This document shows positions 40,334 through 48,252 of a DNA stretch of 64,000 bases, one piece after another. Made by a program: the position numbers and the translations under genes. Where the stretch lies: the NCBI GenBank assembly GCA_028554795.2, contig CM068828.1:21321936-21385935 (forward strand), written 5' to 3'. Numbering within the stretch: the first letter of the stretch is position 1; every line of letters begins with the position of its first letter. Source of the stretch: Sinohyriopsis cumingii. Its lineage: Eukaryota; Mollusca; Bivalvia; Unionida; Unionidae. A model generated the notes under the pieces. That model did not search any database. It had not been told where the DNA came from and worked only from the letters and a program-made list of their open reading frames with translations.

Positions 40334-40645
40334 CTAATGATTGCACCTTCCTGGCCTGGCGCCACACACGCATCTTCTTCCCCAGTCTCCTTTCACCTTT
40401 CTTCTGGGGAGCGAAGAGGGAGGATGATTCGCTTCAGCACCCCAATCCTCTGCCTCGGGAATATTGAACGACGTCCTCTCTTCTCTTTTCTTTTCCTCCT
40501 CTTCCCTCTGTCTTCTCTCCTCCTCTTCCTTCTTTATTCTTTCTTCTTCTATTATAGCCTCCGCAGCCAGTTCATTTACCAGGCGCCTGACATATTCCAG
40601 ATGTATCTGGAGTTCAAGAAGTTTGCTTATTCTGCTACTATTCAT
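40334..40645 (-). CDS. Small Glu/Arg-rich coiled-coil protein, histone-type 3' end
   Basis: 103 residues from the first true ATG (40645). The longer open frame begins with TTG. The N-terminal third is helical and leucine-rich (ISKLLELQIHLEYVRRL). The middle is a highly charged coiled coil of E/K/R. The C-terminal part has IPEAEDWGAEANHPPSSLP and a basic, cysteine-containing end (GRRCVCGARPGRC). TATA (CTATAAATTG, 40705-40696) lies about 50 nt upstream, with a promoter box (40736-40709) shared with the 41149 gene. A related broken gene lies at 23.05-23.55 kb, so the protein is conserved in the family. Function unknown. The histone-like 3' end suggests S-phase or non-polyadenylated expression. 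Confidence 0.8.
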   Translation of the reverse strand: MNSSRISKLLELQIHLEYVRRLVNELAAEAIIEEERIKKEEEERRQREEEEKKREERTSFNIPEAEDWGAEANHPPSSLPRRKVKGDWGRRCVCGARPGRCNH

Positions 40646-40695
40646 TCTTGTGTTGATCAATCAACAAGGGTAGCTAGACTGCCGAACGAGTTTCA

Positions 40696-40736
40696 ATTTA
40701 TAGTGAAAGCGCGTATGTGAAGGAAAACATCCCCCC
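40696..40736 (-). promoter_or_regulatory. Promoter of the 40334 gene: shared box plus TATA
   Basis: On the coding strand ggggggatgttttccttcac, then atacgcgctttcac and CTATAAATTG. The same block, ggggatgttttccttcacgt then ccgcgctttgac, lies upstream of the gene at 41149. Confidence 0.8.
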
Positions 40737-41104
40737 TAAAAGCATAAAATTGATCTTACCTAGATCATGACCAAAAAAAATAACAACAACGCGCGGACCT
40801 AAAAGAAACACTCACTCACTTTTTTATTCTACCCATCACTATTTTAAAATTTTTTATAAATCACTTCAATTGACTATCCACATACTCAAAGCAATCCAAT
40901 CTAACCCCTAAATCTACACCTCAAACACCAAATAAAGACATCATTTTAATCTACTATCTACACCAACGTACTTGATCACTTACAAACACACAAACTCACA
41001 AACACATACCCTCACATTTTTGTAAAAAAGAGTGTTTATTTTCACACTACTCTACCTACACACATTGGCAAATCGATTGTTATTTCTTTTCTAGAGTATT
41101 GGGT
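40737..41104. repeat. Duplicated 3'-flank module (40948-41125 repeats 40129-40310)
   Basis: From aatctactat through cacaaacacataccctcaca, gtgtttattttcacactactctacctac and ttggcaaatcgattgttatttcttt to the stem-loop, the sequence repeats the 3' flank of the neighbouring gene. It shows that the two stem-loop genes share a duplicated 3'-end unit. 40737-40947 holds nothing recognised. Confidence 0.8.
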
Positions 41105-41120
41105 AGCCCTGAAAAGGGCT
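41105..41120 (-). terminator. Histone-type 3' stem-loop of the 41149 gene
   Basis: Minus strand: AGCCCTTTTCAGGGCT then ACCCA, 28 nt after the stop. Purine box AGAAAAGAAA at 41092-41083, again 12 nt after the stem. Confidence 0.9.
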
Positions 41121-41148
41121 GTTTTTTTTGTTTGCTATGGCATTCTTT

Positions 41149-41505
41149 TTAGTTTCTAAGAATGCGATGTCCTCTGAGGATAGACTTTCTGGCGATAGGT
41201 CTGCTTCTTCGGAAAGAGAAGAAGAACTCTTTGGTGTCGATACGACAATCGACAAAGCCTCTGTCAGTTTCAGGTTGCTGCTGCTGCTCTTGTTGTTGTT
41301 GTTGCTGCTGTCTCTGAAGTCTGTACTTCTCTGTCCATTCTTCTTTTTCCCTGTTCATTTCTTCTCTGAAGAGCTCTTCTATCAGGTCTTCAGTGATTTT
41401 TAACATTCTCACATTCTCTATTTCTTCTGGCTTCGGTATCAGACTGTGTCTGACCCTATGCAAATTCACGTAGGCTTCGTTGAGTTTAGCTAGTTTGGAG
41501 CACAT
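41149..41505 (-). CDS. Small Gln-rich coiled-coil protein, histone-type 3' end
   Basis: 118 residues starting at ATG 41505. The N-terminal part is helical (MCSKLAKLNEAYVNLHRV). A charged helix (EDLIEELFREEMNREKEEW) leads to a glutamine run (about 13 Q, encoded by CAG/CAA repeats). The C-terminus is basic (SFRRSRPIARKS...RGHRILRN). No known family. The downstream stem-loop and purine box match those of the 40334 and 54476 genes, and its upstream region carries the same promoter box as 40334. The size class, Q/E-rich coil and basic end are shared by these genes, suggesting a set of co-regulated DNA- or chromatin-associated proteins. That is inference only. Confidence 0.78.
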   Translation of the reverse strand: MCSKLAKLNEAYVNLHRVRHSLIPKPEEIENVRMLKITEDLIEELFREEMNREKEEWTEKYRLQRQQQQQQQEQQQQPETDRGFVDCRIDTKEFFFSFRRSRPIARKSILRGHRILRN

Positions 41506-41561
41506 CTTCTTAGGAGGATGAGTCGACCATGGATGGTTAGACTGGAAACTACCCCGGTTCT

Positions 41562-41600
41562 TAAAGTCAAAGCGCGGACGTGAAGGAAAACATCCCCCAC
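41562..41600 (-). promoter_or_regulatory. Promoter box of the 41149 gene
   Basis: Coding-strand ggggatgttttccttcacgt then ccgcgctttgac and a weak TATA (ctttaaga). It is nearly identical to the box upstream of the 40334 gene and to a relict at 24001. Confidence 0.75.
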
Positions 41601-41704
41601 ACGGTTTTTGAGCCTCAACGTTTAGTGAGTGTCATGAGAGGGATAGTAAGAAATGAAAGAGCATCAATCCAACATTCTTATAGCTAAACAAAAGACAAAG
41701 GCAT

Positions 41705-41888
41705 TTTTTTCAAAACACAACATTTTTTATTCAAAAATCACTTAACAGTAAACAACAACTCTAACATTTTTAACAATAATCCAACAATATAACATCAAAC
41801 AATTTTTTCAAAACACAACATTTTTTATTCAAAAATCACTTAACACTAAACAACAACAACTCTAACATTTTTTAACAATAATCCAACA
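41705..41888 (-). terminator. Duplicated polyadenylation region after the major capsid gene
   Basis: A segment of about 83 bp (ttttttcaaaacacaacatt ... aataatccaaca) occurs twice in tandem (41705-41786 and 41803-41888). Each copy has AATAAA on the minus strand (41732-41727 and 41829-41824), so the capsid transcript has two ordinary poly(A) signals. This contrasts with the stem-loop genes. Confidence 0.8.
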
Positions 41889-41937
41889 CTTAAAGTTTCT
41901 CCACTAGGTAAAGATGGATAACAGTCTTCCATGGTTT

Positions 41938-43251
41938 CTAGTAATCTAGGATGACTTCTCTCAAACTGTTGATTTCTATGGTATTATCGAATTCTGCATA
42001 CAGGATGACGTTCACCGTTTCATCAGGGTCTCGGTCTTTAAACTGAATTTCCACACGAATCTGGCCGGATTTTATAGGGTGGAAATGTCCCTCGTCGCTG
42101 CCTTGGTCTGGAGTGAAATCGAAAGCCCACAAAGCGTAGCCTCCTGCATAATCCTCGTAAGTAAAACCGTGACTGGTATTGGTTCCTAACTGTCCGGTGG
42201 CTTCGTACAGGGACAAGTACGATCTCAAGTAATTCTTCTTGGTAAAGTCAGGTTCGAAAGGTCGGGTACACAAGGTCTTGCCATCGCGACTGACTTCGAT
42301 TTTGGACACGCCAAAGTGTTGAAAGTAGAAAGGATTTTTTTCGGCAGCTCCGTTGAAGGCTGTATTCTCGACGATACCAACAATCAAACGTTTGGGTAAC
42401 TGTCCTTGGAACAGATGATCTTCGATCATGGATCGCTGTCCCTTGGGAATGGTGAAGGTTTTCACTTCCACGCGTCGTATTGGATACTTGGCAGTCGTTC
42501 TGCTCAACGTCTGACTGATGTCGTTTCCCACTTTAGGTAACACTTCCACACGGCGTACGTAGAGTCTGGCTTCTAGGATTTTGGTTTTGTAACCGTCACT
42601 ATCAGCCATCAAATGGAAAGCGGCACTGCTACGATTCAGTCTCAGGCGGACATCCACCCCGTTCAGCAAATACTTTTCTTGCAACCACATGTCCAAATGC
42701 AAACGATCCATCAGTTCTAAACTTGTGTCGGCTCCCGTGATTCTCTTTCTTCGTTCTACAAATCCATCATTGTTGTCTTTCTTTTCATCAGTTTCCAATA
42801 TTTCAAACTTGGTAGGTTCGTCAGCTTCCCATACCACACAGGCATTGAGATGAGTGTTCTTGGCATCTATTCCGTACGTCAAGAGATTTTCCAGGTAGGC
42901 ACGATAAGGGTAAGTATCCATGCTGCTACTGACCAGTTTGTTATTCAAGTACAAGTCCACTCCACTGAACAAGGAATGCATGAAATTGTTGACGGGAGCT
43001 ACTGCTTCATCGTCTATAGCACCTCCAGTCTTATCTAGAATTTAGACTTTCAGGTACAAGTAACTGCTATTCAGATCGATGTAATCTTCGGGCTGTCCTT
43101 TGATTTCAAACTCGATGGGAGCGGAATCGGTCAATGAGGAGACGGGGTGAAATTCCACCCACTGGGATTCTTGCATCGTCATCATCGTGGGGGGCATGGC
43201 AAACAGATCCAGTTCCGTCCTGGAACAAGCGCAAGATTCTCGGTGCATCAT
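41938..43251 (-). pseudogene. Polinton major capsid protein (double jelly-roll), one in-frame stop
   Basis: 437 codons counted from ATG 43251, with an internal TAA at 43044-43042 (codon 70). The frame is open on both sides and continues unshifted, so this looks like a single-base change. Family features are clear: N-terminal RESCACSRTELDLF, then QWVEFHPVSSLTDSAPIEF, DLNSSYLYLKV before the stop, AVAPVNNFMHSLFSGVDLYLN after it, and DTYPYRAYLENLLTYG. This is the hexon-like protein forming the icosahedral shell in Polinton-type viruses. It ends the capsid/integrase gene block and is followed by two AATAAA signals. The stop should prevent full-length protein unless it is read through, or is an error in the sequence. 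Confidence 0.88.
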
Positions 43252-43267
43252 TTTTTTGTCTCTTTTC

Positions 43268-43684
43268 TCAATAATCGAAAACGTCTAAGTCTCGAACGGT
43301 TCTTCTTTTCTTGGCCTTTCTCGCTTGAAGTCTGGTGAAAGGGTGTTTTCTTCGTCGTCTCTTTCTGCCTTGTCCTTGCTGAATGCCTGACTCGGTAGCG
43401 TGCAGGGCATTTATAGGTGTTTCTCGGTGACCCAAAATGTCTTTGCCCGTTTGCAGCAAGACATTTTTGCCTGCCCTCATGAAGGCTTCTTTAGGGTTTT
43501 GTTTGTCGATGATGACATTTTGGAGAAATTCTTTGCCTTGCGTCAGTGCCGCATCTTTCAAGGCGTGCAATCCGCGTGTCACCATCGGTTTCAACACCGG
43601 GGCCACCGAACGAAAGGCCGATTTTAACATATCTCCTAAACCGTGTCCTCGCTGTCGAGCAACCCCTCGGTACACTGGATACAT
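43268..43684 (-). CDS. Small basic virion-type protein (pVI/core-like)
   Basis: 138 residues. The N-terminus is short and glycine-rich (YRGVARQRGHGLGDML), followed by an amphipathic helix (FRSVAPVLKPMVTRGLHALK), a middle part predicted helical (LQTGKDILGH), and a strongly basic C-terminal third (RKRRRRKHPF, RKAKKRRTVRD). It ends 16 nt before the capsid start and begins 3 nt after the penton stop. Polintons regularly encode a protein of this build next to the capsid gene. By analogy with adenovirus pVI and core proteins it may bind membranes or condense DNA. That assignment is by position and composition, not by a clear sequence match. Confidence 0.75.
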   Translation of the reverse strand: MYPVYRGVARQRGHGLGDMLKSAFRSVAPVLKPMVTRGLHALKDAALTQGKEFLQNVIIDKQNPKEAFMRAGKNVLLQTGKDILGHRETPINALHATESGIQQGQGRKRRRRKHPFTRLQARKAKKRRTVRDLDVFDY

Positions 43685-43687
43685 GAC

Positions 43688-44611
43688 TTACGAATCGTGA
43701 GAAAACCGTTTTCGAAAATGGAGTTTCACCGTGACTTTTCCTTTGGTGAATGGAATATTTTGTCCCAAATCTCCTTTTATAGTAATGTTGACCGTGTCCA
43801 AATACGACTTACTGACAGGCAAATAGTGAGGATGTACAAATTCGCGGTGGACGTGGTAAGTGTTTCCACCTTCCTCGTCAGTGTTCGTGGCAGAATCCAC
43901 TTTGAAAGGAATGACACGCAGTAACGGTACGGAGGTGTGTCCCACCACGTTATACTCCACCACATCGGAGTACACAAACATCAAATTCAGTCCTTGGTTC
44001 AGTTCTACCGGGGCACGAAATAACTTGCTAAAAGACTCGTTGTCGTAAACGATGGGTAATTCGCTTTTCTTCATCATGCTCATTCTCAGGTTCATGTCTC
44101 CGCCCAAGATGTCATACAATTCAGGACAAAATAAAATGGACAGGATTTTACTCCGTTCAAATTTCATCAAGAAGCGACGAGCTGTTTTGTGGTACTCCAG
44201 GGTGACACTTTTGTTAACATGCTCCAAAGCTTTCAGAAACACGGCATTAAACCTAGAGGCTATGGTGCTGACCAAATGTTGACCACTAAAATAATAGCCT
44301 GGGGAAATGAACAAGTGATAGGTGGTGTACTTTTGTGTACGGGTTTTCTTGTCATATTTGACATTGCTATCCATCCACTGTTGCAATTGTTCGTCATGAA
44401 CTTCCACATCAAAAAAATTTTGATTGGGAAGGACATTGAGGACTTGGGTCGGGTGAATCATTTCTACTAAAGCCACTTCCCAATGGGCTTCGTGATCTAA
44501 GGGGATGGCTTGAGGTAATTTGGCCGTGTAACAGCACAACGTGTTCTTGGGAAACACCTCCATGGAACTGTCACTGGGTAAGGTTAAGTAAAATTGGTTT
44601 TGGTGACTCAT
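43688..44611 (-). CDS. Polinton minor capsid (penton-type) protein
   Basis: 307 residues from ATG 44611. The start overlaps the stop of the upstream gene (ATGA). The N-terminal signature is characteristic of the Polinton minor capsid protein: FYLTLPSDSSMEVFPKNT, then YTAKLPQAIPL and HWEVALVEMIHP. The C-terminal region has the LDTVNITIKGDLGQNIPF and VTVKLHFRK strand pattern typical of the single jelly-roll vertex protein. Length is about normal for the family. Its product would occupy capsid vertices beside the major capsid protein encoded downstream. The reading frame is intact, unlike the major capsid gene. Confidence 0.88.
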   Translation of the reverse strand: MSHQNQFYLTLPSDSSMEVFPKNTLCCYTAKLPQAIPLDHEAHWEVALVEMIHPTQVLNVLPNQNFFDVEVHDEQLQQWMDSNVKYDKKTRTQKYTTYHLFISPGYYFSGQHLVSTIASRFNAVFLKALEHVNKSVTLEYHKTARRFLMKFERSKILSILFCPELYDILGGDMNLRMSMMKKSELPIVYDNESFSKLFRAPVELNQGLNLMFVYSDVVEYNVVGHTSVPLLRVIPFKVDSATNTDEEGGNTYHVHREFVHPHYLPVSKSYLDTVNITIKGDLGQNIPFTKGKVTVKLHFRKRFSHDS

Positions 44612-45012
44612 AATTCCAGAGTTCTGTGGCTGTCCGAGGGGTTAGTGGACGTCAGAGGCGTGTCTCCGCCCAAAATGGGGTTCTGGTTGTGGTTGGAGTG
44701 GTGACTGGCACTGGCACTGGACACAAGGTTCCCGTTGGAGGTGAATTTCAGGGAGGGATTAGGAAGCAGGTAACCGATGCAACTGCTCAATAAAATAGTC
44801 CACAATTGTTTGTCTCCTTGTTGCAAACTCAAATTGGCGATGGCTGCCCCGATGACACAATACACCACGAAGATTTGGCAGAAAAAGACGATTTGCGTTT
44901 TAGGCACACGTTCTCCACACCACACCCACAAGGGTTGTTTTTGTAAATCTTGCACAGAAGAACTGGGTGAAGGAGGAGTGGTCGACGTAGCTGCGTCTGT
45001 GTGAAAAGGCAT
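44608..45012 (-). CDS. Polinton small transmembrane protein
   Basis: 134 residues from the first ATG (45012). The longer frame starts with GTG inside the integrase stop region. After a Ser/Pro/Thr-rich N-terminus come LWVWCGERVPKTQ and two hydrophobic spans (IVFFCQIFVVYCVIGAAIANL and WTILLSSCIGYLLPNP). The ending IGYLLPNPSLK is a recurrent signature of small membrane proteins in Polintons. The C-terminal tail is Ser/Asn/His-rich. It lies directly after the integrase gene and overlaps the penton gene start by 4 nt. A role in virion membrane or assembly is possible but unproven. Confidence 0.78.
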   Translation of the reverse strand: MPFHTDAATSTTPPSPSSSVQDLQKQPLWVWCGERVPKTQIVFFCQIFVVYCVIGAAIANLSLQQGDKQLWTILLSSCIGYLLPNPSLKFTSNGNLVSSASASHHSNHNQNPILGGDTPLTSTNPSDSHRTLEL

Positions 45013-45017
45013 GATGG

Positions 45018-46115
45018 TCACTTCTTTTTATAGTCGATGACTTGCGAAGCGTCGATCCAAGAATCAAAACTGGGTGGATATCCTTTCCAACGTACTTTGA
45101 CTTCTTTGACACGTCGTTTGCCCACTTTACGGGTTCTGCGTTCGAGAATGTTTTCGATGTCGTACACGTCGTCTTCTTTTTTGGTGACACGTTGTAACTC
45201 GGGCAAATAAAACGTTCCTTTGAGCACTTCTCCGTTCATGTCTTCCAATTTATAGACGGCAGGATGACGGCCATGCACTCGTCCAGTGACGCGAAACAAT
45301 TCGGTCGTCCAGTTAGGTAAGTAACCTTTGTCGAAAGTGCGTTTGGTTTTGCCAATGCGCACCCAATCTCCTACGGCCAACATTCCACTTTTCTCGGGGA
45401 CAGCCCTCGTCGGGGACGTACCGAACAGACGCTCAAACACCAACACTTCGTTGTCGGGAGTCACGTCTTGCGGGGCACGTCCGATGCTTCGATGGTAAGA
45501 TTGTTTGTACGCTTGCACCAGGTGCGGTAAGATGTCGATGTGCTTCAGAGTGTGGTGATGCGTAAAATATTTCCACATGCGTTCTTTCAAAGTGCGTTGA
45601 AAACGTTCCACGATGCTGGCTTTCTCGGTGGTAAAAAAATGAATGTCACGTTTCTTTAATTCTTTTTGGAAAGCTTGGTTCAGAAATTCGGTGCCTTTGT
45701 CCGTTTGCCATCGAAGAGGGTGACGACCGCTTTGTTTCAACACCCGTTGCAGGGCTCGCACTAACTCGCTGCTCGATTTGGAAGTCAAGGGCACGACCCA
45801 GGCAAATTTGGAAAAGACGTCGATGACACAAAACAAATATTTGTAGCCACGATTGTAGCTGGCCAAATGAGAGACATCGGCTAAATCGGCTTGCCATTGA
45901 TGATCGATGCCTTCCACTCGGGTGCGACTTCTGGCAAACTTGCGTCGAATGGGTTTGTGTAAAGTGTAGGTAGCTTGTTCTTGTAACCATCGTTGCACTT
46001 GAGGTAAACGGAGACTTTTCAGTCGCGTTTTGGCAGCACGATACAATTTTTGAACTCCTGCGTAACCTGCAGGATGGGAAGGATCGTAGTAAATGCTGGC
46101 TAAGACTTTTTCCAT
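45018..46115 (-). CDS. Retroviral-type integrase with chromodomain
   Basis: 365 residues, intact. The N-terminal helical region is followed by the DDE core: WQADLADV (about residue 74), WQTDKGTEF (about 138) and ASIVERFQRTLKERMW (about 165), with the usual spacing. An SH3-like region precedes a C-terminal chromodomain (VYDIENILERR, VKVRWKGYPPSFDSWI, about 315-360). This enzyme inserts the element and makes the 6-bp target duplications seen at both ends. The chromodomain may guide target choice. It sits between a conserved unknown gene (21-nt gap) and the small membrane protein gene. Only the chromodomain tail is variable in the family. Identification is firm. Confidence 0.95.
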   Translation of the reverse strand: MEKVLASIYYDPSHPAGYAGVQKLYRAAKTRLKSLRLPQVQRWLQEQATYTLHKPIRRKFARSRTRVEGIDHQWQADLADVSHLASYNRGYKYLFCVIDVFSKFAWVVPLTSKSSSELVRALQRVLKQSGRHPLRWQTDKGTEFLNQAFQKELKKRDIHFFTTEKASIVERFQRTLKERMWKYFTHHHTLKHIDILPHLVQAYKQSYHRSIGRAPQDVTPDNEVLVFERLFGTSPTRAVPEKSGMLAVGDWVRIGKTKRTFDKGYLPNWTTELFRVTGRVHGRHPAVYKLEDMNGEVLKGTFYLPELQRVTKKEDDVYDIENILERRTRKVGKRRVKEVKVRWKGYPPSFDSWIDASQVIDYKKK

Positions 46116-46136
46116 TTTTGTGTGTTGGTTGGTGTG

Positions 46137-46781
46137 TTAATAAGACACCCACTCTTGGAGGATGCTACTCTTTTTCTCTTGGGGTATTTTCTTGGATTGC
46201 AATGCTTTGCGTGTGCGGCCAGCAATAGGTGTCGAAGAGGAGAAGGATGTCTGAGCGGGGGATATCGGTTCTTGTTTCACTTCTGTCTTCACTTCTGTCT
46301 TCACTTTCTTTCTCTCTTGTGAGGAAGAAGGGGTGGCCATCATCTTTTTAATCCATCCAATTCTGGAGGTAGGTGGTGTTGTTAACTTGCGTACTTTTTC
46401 TGGTGGAGTTTGAAACCCTTCCTCTTCTTCTCCTTTTTCTGTCTTGGTCACGGGTACTGGTGGTACTGGTACTGGTACTGGTACTGGTGATGGTGCTGGA
46501 CTTTTCATCAAGGTCTTAAAATCTTTCAGAGTGGGTAGAGCTGTTTCGTCTAAAGCTTTCTGGTGAAAGAGTTGCAGTCGTTGCAAGAGTTGACCGTACT
46601 TTTGCGATTTTTCTGTTTCGGACAAATCTTGGCGATCCATCAAGGACTGCAGTTCGTGTTGTAACTGGGACATCTCGCTCAAATGGAGATTGGGAGGTAA
46701 ATGCGGGGTGTGTTGTTCTTGCCACCGATGGTATTCCATCCATCGTTTGTAAGGCACTAAAGCTAGTTTTCGTTCTTCCAT
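46137..46781 (-). CDS. Conserved Polinton protein of unknown function
   Basis: 214 residues from ATG 46781, 45 nt downstream of a TATA-like AGATAAAAAGG. The N-terminus begins RKLALVPYKRWMEY, a start also common in other Polinton proteins, followed by helices (LSEMSQLQHELQSLM, QKYGQLLQRLQLFHQKAL). The middle is a PV-rich linker (PVPVPVPVPPVPV). Near the C-terminus is TPIAGRTRKALQSKKI. It is the first gene of a closely packed block running to the capsid gene (gaps of 21, 5, -4, 3 and 16 nt). No enzyme motif seen. Probably a virion or regulatory protein. Confidence 0.75.
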   Translation of the reverse strand: MEERKLALVPYKRWMEYHRWQEQHTPHLPPNLHLSEMSQLQHELQSLMDRQDLSETEKSQKYGQLLQRLQLFHQKALDETALPTLKDFKTLMKSPAPSPVPVPVPVPPVPVTKTEKGEEEEGFQTPPEKVRKLTTPPTSRIGWIKKMMATPSSSQERKKVKTEVKTEVKQEPISPAQTSFSSSTPIAGRTRKALQSKKIPQEKKSSILQEWVSY

Positions 46782-46824
46782 GGGGTTGTCAGGGGTCGAT
46801 TCTGAGATCTTGGAACTTCCGAGG

Positions 46825-46835
46825 CCTTTTTATCT
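46825..46835 (-). promoter_or_regulatory. TATA-like box overlapping the upstream gene's stop codon
   Basis: Coding-strand AGATAAAAAGG. Its TAA is the stop codon of the 46830 gene. It is about 45 nt before ATG 46781 and is the likely promoter for the capsid/integrase block. Confidence 0.65.
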
Positions 46836-47216
46836 TGCTCCCACCAGTCCTCCCAACATGGTTCCCAAGACTCCTTTCAGTATGGGGCCTAACAAGAGAG
46901 GTAAAATACCTCCACGTTGCACTAATATCTTCTTTTTTTGACGAATGGGAATTTTCTTTTGAACCATTTGGCGAAGAACGTGACGATGTTTGCCTAAGCA
47001 TTGTTTCTGGTGTTTGGACAAAGGGATCGTGCCTTTCAAAACGTTCAAACAACATTCGCACACGGTATCGATGACCTCTTTGGAGGCTGTTTGAATGAGG
47101 TTTTTTCGTAGGGGTGGAGAAGCTTTGGACAGGACAGATAACATGTCCCCATGTTTGGCTAAACGTGGTGGCAGTCCTTTCCTTTTCTTTCCTTGGGGTT
47201 TTCTGGAGGGTGACAT
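46830..47216 (-). CDS. Conserved Polinton protein with Lys-rich C-terminal 'RGG' hydrophobic module
   Basis: 128 residues from ATG 47216. The longer frame begins with GTG and would start inside the promoter region, so the ATG that opens SPSRKPQGKK is chosen. Order: basic N-terminus, a helical part with three cysteines (DTVCECCLNVLKGTIPL), a second helical part (HVLRQMVQKKIPIRQKKKIL), then VQRGGILPLLLGPIL and a glycine/leucine-rich tail. The KKKILVQRGG-hydrophobic arrangement recurs in Polintons and adintoviruses. It is related in form to the C-terminal module of the neighbouring 47275 gene. It may be a virion protein with a membrane-active tail. Function is inference. Confidence 0.72.
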   Translation of the reverse strand: MSPSRKPQGKKRKGLPPRLAKHGDMLSVLSKASPPLRKNLIQTASKEVIDTVCECCLNVLKGTIPLSKHQKQCLGKHRHVLRQMVQKKIPIRQKKKILVQRGGILPLLLGPILKGVLGTMLGGLVGAR

Positions 47217-47268
47217 CTTTGAGTCTTCAGGAGCACCAAAAAACACTGATACCCGACTTGGTCACAGT

Positions 47269-47280
47269 CCTTTTTTATAC
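47269..47280 (-). promoter_or_regulatory. TATA box containing the stop codon of the 47275 gene
   Basis: Coding-strand GTATAAAAAAGG. TAA at 47277-47275 is the stop of the upstream gene. ATG 47216 lies about 55 nt downstream. Confidence 0.75.
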
Positions 47281-48198
47281 TGGAACGCGTCGCCACTGAT
47301 TGTCTTTACGTCGTATCAGTTTGAGGACAGGCATGACACGTCGTGCAGGGGTACGTAACGGACTAAATCGAGCCAGTTCTTGCTTGGACAAATCCAGTAA
47401 ACTTTGTAACATGAGCGATCTTTCTTGAACTTTGATTTTGGGAGAAGGTACTTTGTCAGCAGCAGCCACTGCCACTAAATTGGAAGGTCCTGCCACTGGG
47501 GAAGTTCTTTTGGGGGTCATCAACGGAGAAGTTCTTGGTGTGATCAACGTCTCCAAGTACTCTTCAGTTCTGGGTGTCATTAACGGAGAAGTAGACAAAC
47601 GTGAGGCTGCCGGAGACGCAGTCACCGCCGTGGCAGGTCGTGGTTTGCGAGTGTAAGGTTGCGTCCTGGCCGAAGTGCCTCTCTTGCGACTAGTTTTCTG
47701 TGGACTTTTCTTTTTCTGGGGGCTTCTTTTCTTTTTCCGGGGTGGTGGTGGTGGTGTCTGGTCAGAGGAGGGTCCTGCCACTGGAGAAGTTCTCCTTGGG
47801 GACCTGGTCTTTTTCTTCTTGGGGCTTCGTTGGACTTTTTTCTTGGGTATAACTTTGGGGGCATTAGGATCCCATCTTAAGAGTGAGCGAATGATGACCC
47901 CTCCTAGAGAACCGCTCCCTCCAGGTTTCAAAATGATTTGTTTTTTGGTTTGAGTGTCGATGCGGGGATCGGCCAGTTGGACCAAAGCGACTTTGTTTCG
48001 ATCGAAAAAGCGTTTGGTTTGATGAGGAATCTGAATGATTCCTTGGAGTAATTGACGTGCCGTCACCGTGAACCATCGTAAGACTTCTTTGAGACTAGCT
48101 TCTAAGACACGAGCTCGTGTTTGTGGATCTTTTTCTCGACTGATGCCATACAAGGCACGAATCAATTTGACGGGAAGATGCGACTGAAGGGACGTCAT
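47275..48198 (-). CDS. Conserved Polinton protein with long disordered Lys/Pro/Ser linker
   Basis: 307 residues from ATG 48198. The N-terminal part is folded and helical (LPVKLIRALYGISREKDPQ). A conserved block follows: RNKVALVQLADP, TKKQIILKPGGSGSLGGVII (about residues 70-105), similar in arrangement to KKKILVQRGG in the 46830 gene. The rest is a long basic linker with repeated SPLMTP, TSPVAGPS and SPKKKK/SPQKKK motifs, ending LKLIRRKDNQWRRVPV. SPKKK repeats resemble DNA-binding linker-histone-like tails. The product may be a DNA-associated core protein. TATA at 48246-48236. Stop codon embedded in the next gene's TATA. Confidence 0.72.
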   Translation of the reverse strand: MTSLQSHLPVKLIRALYGISREKDPQTRARVLEASLKEVLRWFTVTARQLLQGIIQIPHQTKRFFDRNKVALVQLADPRIDTQTKKQIILKPGGSGSLGGVIIRSLLRWDPNAPKVIPKKKVQRSPKKKKTRSPRRTSPVAGPSSDQTPPPPPRKKKRSPQKKKSPQKTSRKRGTSARTQPYTRKPRPATAVTASPAASRLSTSPLMTPRTEEYLETLITPRTSPLMTPKRTSPVAGPSNLVAVAAADKVPSPKIKVQERSLMLQSLLDLSKQELARFSPLRTPARRVMPVLKLIRRKDNQWRRVPV

Positions 48199-48235
48199 GT
48201 TCGCACTGGAGTGAGACAGACGAAAAAGGGTCTGA

Positions 48236-48246
48236 GGTTTTTATAG
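48236..48246 (-). promoter_or_regulatory. TATA box of the 47275 gene
   Basis: Coding-strand CTATAAAAACC, about 40 nt before ATG 48198, directly after the ATPase stop codon. Confidence 0.75.
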
Positions 48247-48252
48247 ATTTTT

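Noticed and set aside
40646-40660. Longer start for the 40334 gene
   Set aside because: The codon is TTG. The first ATG is at 40645.
47217-47246. Longer start for the 46830 gene
   Set aside because: The codon is GTG. The first ATG is at 47216.
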